A DNA stretch of 7,324 bases from Eubacteriales Family XIII. Incertae Sedis bacterium (GTDB lineage: Bacteria > Bacillota > Clostridia > Peptostreptococcales > Anaerovoracaceae): contig JAISEX010000106.1 in the NCBI GenBank assembly GCA_031263875.1, positions 1 through 7,324 of the forward strand, read 5' to 3'. Every line of letters begins with the position of its first letter. The first letter of the stretch is position 1. A program made the translations under genes and the position numbers. The notes beneath the pieces are model-generated. The model had not been told where the DNA came from and searched no databases. It worked only from the letters and a program-made list of their open reading frames with translations. Shown here one piece after another: positions 1-4,940 of this stretch.

Positions 1-1415
1 CGCACGTTGCCCGGCCAGGAATAACTGTGCGCGAGTTTGATAAGCGCGGGCGAGAAGCTCTTGTTCGTCCCGTACAGCTTGTTGCACATGTAGGTGTAAT
101 GCCGGATCAGCGGTTCTACGTCCGCCGCTCGTTCACGCAGCGGAGGGATGTTGATCGAGATGGTGTTCAGACGGAAAAATAGGTCCGAGCGGAAGCGCCC
201 GGAGCGGGTCATGCCGATAAGCCCCTTATTCGTTGAGGCGATGACGCGCACGTTTACGTGGATAAGTTTCGTGCCGCCGACGTGGTAGAACTCGCCGCTC
301 TGCAGGACGCGCAGCACCTTGGCCTGGGTTTCGAGGGGCATGTCGCCCACCTCGTCGAGCATCAGCGTGCCGCTGTCCGCGATTTCAAGCAGTCCCGGTT
401 TGCCCTTTGCGGACGCACTCGTAAAGGCGCCGCCCTCGTAACCAAAGAGTTCCGATTCGAACAGTGACGGCGATATCGCGCTGCAGTTGATTTTGACAAA
501 AGGCCCGCCGCGCCACCGGCTCGACGCGTGGATCACGTTGGCGATGATCTCCTTGCCCGTGCCCGATTCGCCTGTAATCAGCACCGGCACGGGATATTGC
601 GCGATCATCACGCTGTCGTTCAGCACGGCGCGCATCGCGTCGCTCTCGGCGATAACGCTTATCGACGGCGCGCTGCTCTCCTTATTCCCCGGCGCAAACT
701 GCTTGCCGATATTGGTTTCGGACACGTCCACCCGGCTCAGATCCGCGATGTCCGATATCCGGTTCGCGCAGGTCAGGATCAGGAAGGGTTCGCCCGAATC
801 GTTGTAGATCGGGAAGCCCGAAATGACCATATTCCGCTTGCCGCCGATCGTCTGTATCGCCGTTATCTCGTTTTTGCTGAGCAGTATCCGCGGCGAAATG
901 GTCGGCCGGAACACGCCCATATCCGCGAGATCGGAGAGCTTCTGCCCGACCATGCGGTCATAGGCGATGCCCGAAAACTTCTCGTAAGCCTTGTTCAGAT
1001 AGAGGATATTGCCGTCGGCGTCGTCGATAAACAGCGGGTTGGGAATGTCCTCGAACAGCTCCGAGAACGACTCGGGCCGGTACTGGACGCTTTTCAGCTC
1101 CTTGATTATCGACGCGATATGCGCCTGATTATGCATGGTGACCAGATATTCGGGCCGGAATTCCCCGAGCGAAGGCTCGAAAAACCCGCGCGAGAGAGGA
1201 GTCAGCCGCAAATTATAGCTGGTACCGCCGAGTATGGCGGTGGAATTGGTGACGGATGACGAGAGTTTCAGCGACATGATATGCGTCAAAACCGCGTCGC
1301 GGTTCGCCCCGCTGAGGAACATGCGCGTCCCCTCGTCACAGGAGAACACTTCCTCGGACGCCCCGATAAAAAACGCGTATTGCAGGTATTCTTTTTTGTA
1401 ATTATTCTGCATCAT
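1..1415 (-). CDS. Sigma-54-dependent transcriptional activator, PAS + AAA+ (C-terminus outside the window)
   Basis: Bacterial enhancer-binding protein: it hydrolyses ATP to remodel sigma-54 RNA polymerase at -24/-12 promoters. Reading from an ATG pair at 1415/1412 gives 471 codons running off the left edge. Residues about 117-220 look like a PAS sensor domain (LFIDDADGNILYLNKAYEKF). Residues 1-97 may be a second, degenerate PAS-like fold (inference). The AAA+ domain starts near 254: Walker A GESGTGKE (282-289), GAFTSA (329-334) where the family has GAFTGA, Walker B LMLDE (351-355), candidate arginine fingers R409 and R415 in GRFRSDLFFRLN, PPLRER near 425-429, and WPGNV (467-471) just before the cut. 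The Fis-type helix-turn-helix lies beyond the window, so the binding site cannot be deduced. There is no clear Shine-Dalgarno before the start; an in-frame TAA at 1425-1427 caps it. It is divergent from brnQ, whose upstream region has a -24/-12 promoter, so brnQ is the likely target. The PAS ligand is unknown. Confidence 0.93.
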   Translation of the reverse strand, partial: MMQNNYKKEYLQYAFFIGASEEVFSCDEGTRMFLSGANRDAVLTHIMSLKLSSSVTNSTAILGGTSYNLRLTPLSRGFFEPSLGEFRPEYLVTMHNQAHIASIIKELKSVQYRPESFSELFEDIPNPLFIDDADGNILYLNKAYEKFSGIAYDRMVGQKLSDLADMGVFRPTISPRILLSKNEITAIQTIGGKRNMVISGFPIYNDSGEPFLILTCANRISDIADLSRVDVSETNIGKQFAPGNKESSAPSISVIAESDAMRAVLNDSVMIAQYPVPVLITGESGTGKEIIANVIHASSRWRGGPFVKINCSAISPSLFESELFGYEGGAFTSASAKGKPGLLEIADSGTLMLDEVGDMPLETQAKVLRVLQSGEFYHVGGTKLIHVNVRVIASTNKGLIGMTRSGRFRSDLFFRLNTISINIPPLRERAADVEPLIRHYTYMCNKLYGTNKSFSPALIKLAHSYSWPGNV

Positions 1416-1444
1416 GCAATAATGTTACCATACCGCGCGCCCGA

Positions 1445-1473
1445 ATAACAGCATTTTTCTCACTATTGCTCAA
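1445..1473 (-). promoter_or_regulatory. Candidate sigma-70-type promoter of the activator gene
   Basis: On the minus strand TTGAGC (1473-1468) and TGTTAT (1450-1445) are separated by exactly 17 nt, and a TGC before the -10 makes it an extended -10 element. Each hexamer matches its consensus at 4 of 6 positions. It would give a leader of roughly 20-25 nt before the ATG at 1415. The -35 lies inside the palindrome at 1464-1475, which would allow autoregulation. This is a motif-only call. Confidence 0.4.
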
Positions 1474-1475
1474 TA
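1464..1475. promoter_or_regulatory. Palindrome TATTG-CT-CAATA, candidate operator
   Basis: A perfect 5-bp inverted repeat with a 2-bp centre. It overlaps the predicted -35 of the activator promoter and lies about 235 bp upstream of the predicted brnQ start site. A further CAATA half-site starts at 1494, 23 bp away, inside CAATAATG, which also occurs at 1417-1424. The position would suit a site used both for self-repression and as an upstream activating sequence. The arms are short, so chance is possible. Confidence 0.3.
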
Positions 1476-1551
1476 TTTGGAGCGAAAAACCCTCAATAAT
1501 GAAGCAAGTAGTCAGATTTATCCCATAATTCTGAACCGGGAGCGGAGGGAG

Positions 1552-1636
1552 CGCGTAATGTCTGCCCGGTAAATCCGCCCGGCGCGATGCCGCGTAATCG
1601 TTGAAAAGAGGCGGTTTATGCGGCCTTGCGCGTAAT
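1552..1636. repeat. Three evenly spaced direct repeats CGCGTAAT
   Basis: The octamer CGCGTAAT occurs at 1552-1559, 1591-1598 and 1629-1636, with steps of 39 and 38 bp. The outer two copies share the nonamer GCGCGTAAT. Relative to the predicted sigma-54 start near 1706 they sit at about -150, -115 and -77, the usual zone for enhancer-binding protein sites. The repeats are direct rather than dyadic, whereas Fis-type domains usually bind dyads, so binding by the neighbouring activator is only inferred. Confidence 0.3.
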
Positions 1637-1661
1637 TTTTGTGCCGCAATTCAAATTTTTC

Positions 1662-1684
1662 TGCCAGTTATAACGATACTGGCA
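1662..1684. promoter_or_regulatory. Inverted repeat TGCCAGT-N9-ACTGGCA overlapping the -24 box
   Basis: A perfect 7-bp inverted repeat with a 9-bp AT-rich spacer. The right arm covers the -24 element TGGCA (1680-1684), so a protein bound here would block or reshape sigma-54 polymerase binding. A related tight palindrome, TGGCA-CAT-TGCCA, lies downstream at 1741-1753. The repeat is clear in the sequence; its role as an operator is inferred. Confidence 0.4.
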
Positions 1685-1695
1685 TAGTATTTGCT
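1680..1695 (+). promoter_or_regulatory. Sigma-54 (-24/-12) promoter for brnQ
   Basis: The sequence TGGCAT-AGTAT-TTGCT fits the consensus TGGCAC-N5-TTGCW with one mismatch. The invariant GG (1681-1682) and GC (1693-1694) have the required 12-bp spacing. Transcription should begin near 1706, giving a brnQ leader of about 318 nt. A divergently encoded sigma-54 activator directly upstream makes this strongly believable. The sigma-54 gene itself is not in the window. Confidence 0.8.
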
Positions 1696-1822
1696 ATTAC
1701 TATAAGGGAGTCCGCCTGAGAGGAATCGGGACGTAAAGCGTGGCACATTGCCAAAAAAATGTTGCAGAAGGAACTTTGTATACGGCCCGCGGCCGAGGGG
1801 CGCAGGGAGGGCGTACAAAGAG

Positions 1823-1939
1823 ATGTCCAAAGGAAGGCCGGTCATTACGAAAGGAGGTCGGAAGTTTATCGGTTTCTTACTTACGTCGGAACCTAAAAGC
1901 GGAAATAAAGCGGAGGGAATGCTCATCTTCCCCGTTTAG
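1823..1939 (+). CDS. Candidate 38-residue leader peptide upstream of brnQ
   Basis: This small ORF opens with ATG at 1823, 11 nt behind a purine-rich AGGGAGGG (1804-1811), and reads MSKGRPVITKGG at the start and AEGMLIFPV at the end. Its TAG stop (1937-1939) lies in the right arm of the 11-bp leader stem (1935-1945), so ribosomes finishing it would disrupt that hairpin. It has a modest number of Ile, Leu and Val residues but no run of them, unlike classical branched-chain amino acid leader peptides. It may equally be a chance ORF in a structured RNA. No homologue is recognised. Confidence 0.2.
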   Translation: MSKGRPVITKGGRKFIGFLLTSEPKSGNKAEGMLIFPV

Positions 1940-2005
1940 GTTCCGGCGTAAAGCGCCGCACTATTGAGCTACTGCATTATTATCTTATCCTTGTTGAAAA
2001 ATAAG

Positions 2006-2012
2006 AAGGAGG
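2006..2012 (+). promoter_or_regulatory. Ribosome binding site of brnQ
   Basis: AAGGAGG lies 11 nt before the ATG at 2024 and fixes that start. A longer reading from a TTG at 1964 would place this site inside the coding region and add 20 residues without family resemblance. Confidence 0.85.
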
Positions 2013-2023
2013 AAAAATTTATC

Positions 2024-3574
2024 ATGGGTGAAATAAATCTTAACACCGCGCCAAAACAGGGCCGAAAATCCGTTATCGTGATTGTTGGCTTTATGATTTT
2101 CGCGCAGTTCTTCGGGGCCGGCAATCTGATCTTCCCGCCGTACCTCGGATTCGTCGGAGGAAGCAAGTGGATCATCGGCTTCATATTCTTCTTTATCTTT
2201 GACGCTGTCTTCGGCATTATGGGCCTCGCCGCTTCTGGCAAGTTCCCGAAAGTCGAGATCGGCGCCTATTACCGTCCGGGCAGGAAATTCATGCTCATTT
2301 TCGCGGCAATCGGCGTCTTTATCACGGTGGGATTCGTGGTCACTCCGCGCGCGGCGCTGACGTCGTACGAAGTGTTCCTCCGGCCCATTATGGCGGGCGG
2401 TTTTGAAAATCTCACGCCGACGACCGGGCTGCAGCCCGCGGCTGTCATCTTCCTTTTGGTTTATCTGGGGCTTGCGACGCTCTGCGCGATACGGCCGAGC
2501 AAAGTCGTCGATATTATGGGCAAGTGGCTGACACCGTTCCTGCTCGCAATACTCGTCGTTGTCGTTATCGTGGGTCTTGCGTCCATGTCCTCGACGGGCG
2601 TGAGGGAGGAGGCTTATCCGACTTCGTCGCCGAGCCTTGTCGCCTTCGGCGTTGCGCAAGGCTTGCAGACCTTTGACGGGCCGACCGGAACGCTTATCGC
2701 GATCATTATTATCGTCAATCTGGTCGGCAAGGGCATCACGAAGACCAGCGAGCAGACGAAGACGATTATCAAGTCCGGCTTTGTCGCGGCAATTTGCCTC
2801 GGTATCATCTATATCGGCCTGGGGCTTCTCGGCGCTTTCTATTCAAATGACACGGTTCTCATGGATATGTATGAGAATCAGGGCGGCGTTGACCAGACCT
2901 TCCTGCTGAATTATATCCTCAGCAACACGCTCGGAATGGGCGGCACGGTTATCTTCGGTATCGCTATCCTGCTCGCGACGTTTACGACGGCGCTCGGGTG
3001 CTTGAGCCTGGGGGCGGAATTCTACCGGAGCATGTCCGGGGACAAAATCAAATATACGCACGGTGTGTTCGCGTTTGCGGTTTTGGCGTTTGTCATTGGC
3101 GTTATCTGCTCGACGGCTCCGTCCGGCGTACAGGTACTGCTGAATTGGGCGCTGCCGTTCCTGCTCGTATCGGCACCGATAACGATCAGCCTCATCATCT
3201 TGAACCTGTTTAATACGCAGATCAAAAATGATAATGTCTACCGGGGCGCGGCTATCGCAGCGGGAATCTGGGGCTTTGCAAGCGGCCTCGCCTATTTCCT
3301 CGCCTTCACGATCGGCGATGGAATGGCCGACGCGGGCGCCGTCTATACCAGCGGTTGGTACACCCAGTTCTTCTTCGGCCCGTGGAACGTCATCTACACG
3401 TGGACCGGCGATCTCGGATATATTATCCCGGCCGCCGTTGGCGCCATTATCGGCGCGTTTATCAAGAAGGGCGGCTATTCGGAGCGTCCGTACCTGCGCG
3501 AACACGCGGGCGACGAAACCTTCGATTACGCGGCGCTGATGGCCAAGAAAGCTGCGGCGAAAGCGGCGCAGTGA
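2024..3574 (+). CDS. brnQ: BrnQ-type branched-chain amino acid transporter (LIVCS family)
   Basis: An inner-membrane carrier expected to import leucine, isoleucine or valine with a coupling cation. At 516 residues it is longer than the roughly 430-450 typical of BrnQ. The family signature is clear at residues 23-40: FMIFAQFFGAGNLIFPPY. About twelve hydrophobic segments can be seen, near 17-40, 48-70, 89-106, 137-154, 168-187, 205-235, 251-274, 303-329, 347-363, 370-394, 408-431 and 464-481. The mid-protein segment AQGLQTFDGPTGTLIA (211-226) aligns with the usual GYLTMDALA region but differs from it, so the exact substrate is less certain than the family. A hydrophilic tail from about 482 ends in AKKAAAKAAQ. 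It sits behind a -24/-12 promoter and a sigma-54 activator, implying condition-dependent uptake, perhaps when amino acids are fermented. The start is set by AAGGAGG at 2006-2012, and a hairpin terminator follows 20 nt after the stop. Confidence 0.92.
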   Translation: MGEINLNTAPKQGRKSVIVIVGFMIFAQFFGAGNLIFPPYLGFVGGSKWIIGFIFFFIFDAVFGIMGLAASGKFPKVEIGAYYRPGRKFMLIFAAIGVFITVGFVVTPRAALTSYEVFLRPIMAGGFENLTPTTGLQPAAVIFLLVYLGLATLCAIRPSKVVDIMGKWLTPFLLAILVVVVIVGLASMSSTGVREEAYPTSSPSLVAFGVAQGLQTFDGPTGTLIAIIIIVNLVGKGITKTSEQTKTIIKSGFVAAICLGIIYIGLGLLGAFYSNDTVLMDMYENQGGVDQTFLLNYILSNTLGMGGTVIFGIAILLATFTTALGCLSLGAEFYRSMSGDKIKYTHGVFAFAVLAFVIGVICSTAPSGVQVLLNWALPFLLVSAPITISLIILNLFNTQIKNDNVYRGAAIAAGIWGFASGLAYFLAFTIGDGMADAGAVYTSGWYTQFFFGPWNVIYTWTGDLGYIIPAAVGAIIGAFIKKGGYSERPYLREHAGDETFDYAALMAKKAAAKAAQ

Positions 3575-3594
3575 TCCGCCGGTGGTTGTATAAT

Positions 3595-3621
3595 GAAAGC
3601 GGGGGCTGTTCCCCCGCTTTC
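3595..3621 (+). terminator. Hairpin terminator after brnQ
   Basis: A perfect 11-bp stem GAAAGCGGGGG/CCCCCGCTTTC with a 5-nt loop, followed by TTGTG. The stem is strong but the U-tract is short and partly inside the stem, so read-through into the downstream hydrolase gene is possible. The octamer GTATAATG occurs on both sides (3588-3595 and 3634-3641). Confidence 0.75.
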
Positions 3622-3655
3622 TTGTGAACATTCGTATAATGCGGAACGTGTAAAG

Positions 3656-3662
3656 AAGGAGG
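3656..3662 (+). promoter_or_regulatory. Ribosome binding site of the hydrolase gene
   Basis: AAGGAGG with a 5-nt gap to the ATG at 3668. It rejects an earlier in-frame start inside the terminator region. A TATAAT at 3635-3640 lies just upstream but has no recognisable -35 partner. Confidence 0.88.
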
Positions 3663-3667
3663 ACAAT

Positions 3668-4621
3668 ATGAGTGAAGTTTTAGATAAACTGTTTGAGGAT
3701 TATAAAGACGCTCCGTGGCTGACGCATATCGAGTCGGATCCCTCGCCCGAAGCGCAGAAGAGGATGCCGGAGCTGATGAAGGAGCTGGAAGGCTACCCGA
3801 TGGCGCCCGGTAACGAGCTCGATTTTCTCGACGACAGCACGCCGGACGGCATAACGCGCGAGGACGTTGACGCTCCGCACGGTCTGCATCTGTATCATTA
3901 CGAGCCGCAGGAGAAGAACCCCAAGGCCGACGGCAGGATCATCTACTACGTCCACGGCGGCGGTTTTATGCGCGGCAACGAATACTGGTGTCGTTTTAAC
4001 GCGATCCATCAGGCGAAAAATCTCGGCCTTCCCGTCTATGCGTGCGAATACCGTTACACGCCCGAAAATAAATACCCGAAGGGCGTCGACGACGTGGAAT
4101 GGGGCTGGAACTATCTCGTGAACGATCTCGGCTTTGACCCGAAAAAGATCATCATTACGGGAGAATCGGCCGGCGGGACGTATGAGATGGCGCTGATGCT
4201 GCGGCTCAAGCGTCAGGGCCGGGAATTGCCGTCGGCAGGCTGCGTCTGCATGTCGGGATTCCTCGACTTCGCGGCCGAAAGCCCGTCCTATACGCTGAAC
4301 CAGGGCATCGACCCGCTGTTCTCGATCGACTTCAGCGAAACGATGATGTTCTATCTCGATGACGCCTCGATGTCGCACGAGCCGGAGGTTTCGCCGAAAT
4401 ACGGCGATTTTACGGGTTTTCCCGAAACGATATTCTTTGCGGACGACACGGAGGTCTTCGTTTCGGACGCGCTTATCGGAGCGGACAAGCTGCACAAGCT
4501 CGGCATCCGCACCGAGGCGTATATAACGCACGGGCTTACGCATTGCTATGCGTTCGAGATGCCGGAACTGCCCGAATCGGATACGTGCTACCGGCTGATG
4601 CGGGAGTTTTTGGGGCTGTAA
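3668..4621 (+). CDS. Alpha/beta hydrolase, HSL (hormone-sensitive lipase-like) carboxylesterase family
   Basis: A 317-residue protein, probably cytoplasmic because no signal peptide or membrane segment is seen. Family marks are the oxyanion-hole motif HGGGF (96-100) and the nucleophile elbow GESAGG (165-170, Ser167). The acid is probably Asp259 or Asp260 in FFADDTEVFVSDA, and the base His292 in GLTHCY. The first 85 or so residues form a cap region rich in acidic residues. Such enzymes hydrolyse short acyl esters, sometimes amides or lactones; the substrate cannot be read from sequence. It lies 93 nt after brnQ on the same strand with a terminator between them, so it is either a separate unit or a read-through partner. 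If co-expressed with the transporter, it could release or process a branched acyl compound, but that is a guess from position only. No obvious terminator follows; the downstream gene is convergent. Confidence 0.9.
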   Translation: MSEVLDKLFEDYKDAPWLTHIESDPSPEAQKRMPELMKELEGYPMAPGNELDFLDDSTPDGITREDVDAPHGLHLYHYEPQEKNPKADGRIIYYVHGGGFMRGNEYWCRFNAIHQAKNLGLPVYACEYRYTPENKYPKGVDDVEWGWNYLVNDLGFDPKKIIITGESAGGTYEMALMLRLKRQGRELPSAGCVCMSGFLDFAAESPSYTLNQGIDPLFSIDFSETMMFYLDDASMSHEPEVSPKYGDFTGFPETIFFADDTEVFVSDALIGADKLHKLGIRTEAYITHGLTHCYAFEMPELPESDTCYRLMREFLGL

Positions 4622-4644
4622 TAAGATAATATTTTTGAATAAAA

Positions 4645-4709
4645 GAGCGCGCGGGTAAACGGGGGACGGCATGGAGATAGCGCTCGCGCCGTGTCTTCGC
4701 CCGCCTTTT
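4645..4709 (+). terminator. Possible complex terminator after the hydrolase gene
   Basis: Complementary blocks GCGGG (4651-4655) with CCCGC (4700-4704), and ACGGC (4666-4670) with GCCGT (4688-4692), could fold into a branched hairpin ending just before CCTTTT (4704-4709). GAGCGC (4645-4650) with GCGCTC (4680-4685) is an alternative pairing. The short U-run and large loops make this weak. Confidence 0.25.
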
Positions 4710-4720
4710 GGATGTGGCTG

Positions 4721-4875
4721 ACGCGAGAAATCATGACGCCGTAGAGGGGACGGAGGTGTTGTGTGTTTGCCCGCATGTTTTCGCGCAAGGGATAGGAGGG
4801 GTGCGCAGCAGCCGCGAAGCGGCCGGAGCGAAGCGCAGCCCTGGATAGCCCGGTGGGGCTCCGCCCCATGCGCCC
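4721..4875 (-). repeat. Dispersed intergenic repeat, copy A (minus orientation)
   Basis: Read on the minus strand, this gene-free stretch shares three blocks in the same order with 6221-6572. The first is GGGCGCATGGGG followed by CCCCACCGGGCT (4875-4864 and 4858-4847). The second is GCGGCTGCT through CGCACCCCTCC to ACATGCG (4815-4772), with only a few differences. The third is CTACGGCGT followed by TTTCTCGC around 4744-4723. In this copy the two 12-mers are joined by 5 bp and form a short hairpin TGGGGC/GCCCCA (4854-4868). A second tight hairpin GCCGC-GAA-GCGGC is at 4811-4823. ORFs across it look like chance readings of the repeat. Confidence 0.6.
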
Positions 4876-4891
4876 ACACGAAAAAATGTCC

Positions 4892-4910
4892 GTCAAGTAA
4901 AAATCTTGAC
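4892..4910 (-). terminator. Weak candidate terminator of serA
   Basis: On the minus strand GTCAAG and CTTGAC pair across a 7-nt loop, and a run of six T follows after GGACA. The stem has only 6 bp and the T-run is not adjacent, so termination here is doubtful, but nothing better is visible between the serA stop and copy A of the repeat. Confidence 0.3.
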
Positions 4911-4940
4911 AATCGTTATTTTCGCCGTCGGGCGGTAAGG

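Larger units (their letters stand above)
1706..2023 (+). promoter_or_regulatory. Long structured 5' leader of brnQ (candidate cis-regulatory RNA)
   Basis: Several hairpins can be drawn by eye. TGGCA-CAT-TGCCA is at 1741-1753. Arms CTTTGTA (1774-1780) and TACAAAG (1814-1820) enclose a GC-rich region that extends the stem with small bulges. An 11-bp perfect stem CGGAACCTAAA/TTTAGGTTCCG (1887-1897 with 1935-1945) holds an inner GGGAA/TTCCC hairpin (1915-1919 with 1928-1932). CGGCG/CGCCG (1944-1948 with 1954-1958) shares bases 1944-1945 with the long stem, so the two compete. No uridine tract follows, so it is not a simple transcription attenuator. I saw no T-box consensus and do not recognise a known riboswitch class. 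An imperfect repeat beginning CGTAAAGCG recurs at about 1731 and 1947. Confidence 0.45.

Noticed and set aside
528..1259. Long plus-strand ORF across the activator gene
   Set aside because: It is an antisense shadow; the minus-strand frame carries all the PAS and AAA+ motifs. The same applies to antisense ORFs over brnQ, the hydrolase and serA.
1741..1757. TGGCAC followed closely by TTGC, resembling a second sigma-54 promoter
   Set aside because: Only one base separates the two boxes instead of five, and no GC lies 12 bp after the GG. It is better read as the palindrome TGGCA-CAT-TGCCA.
1964..2023. Upstream TTG start that would lengthen BrnQ by 20 residues
   Set aside because: It would put the strong AAGGAGG site inside the coding region, and the added residues have no transporter-like features. 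ATG at 2024 is preferred.
1706..2023. T-box leader, as often found before branched-chain amino acid genes
   Set aside because: I see no AGGGTGGNACCGCG-like antiterminator sequence and no terminator with a U-tract before brnQ.
3635..3640. TATAAT as the -10 box of a private promoter for the hydrolase
   Set aside because: No -35 match lies at 16-19 nt (CCCCGC falls there) and no extended TGn is present, so it is not called as a promoter.
4811..4868. Clustered short hairpins as a CRISPR array
   Set aside because: The palindromes differ from each other and there are no equal-length repeats or spacers.
4588..4896. A 102-codon minus-strand ORF after the hydrolase
   Set aside because: It is a translation of the non-coding repeat copy A and overlaps the hydrolase end. 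It has no recognisable family.
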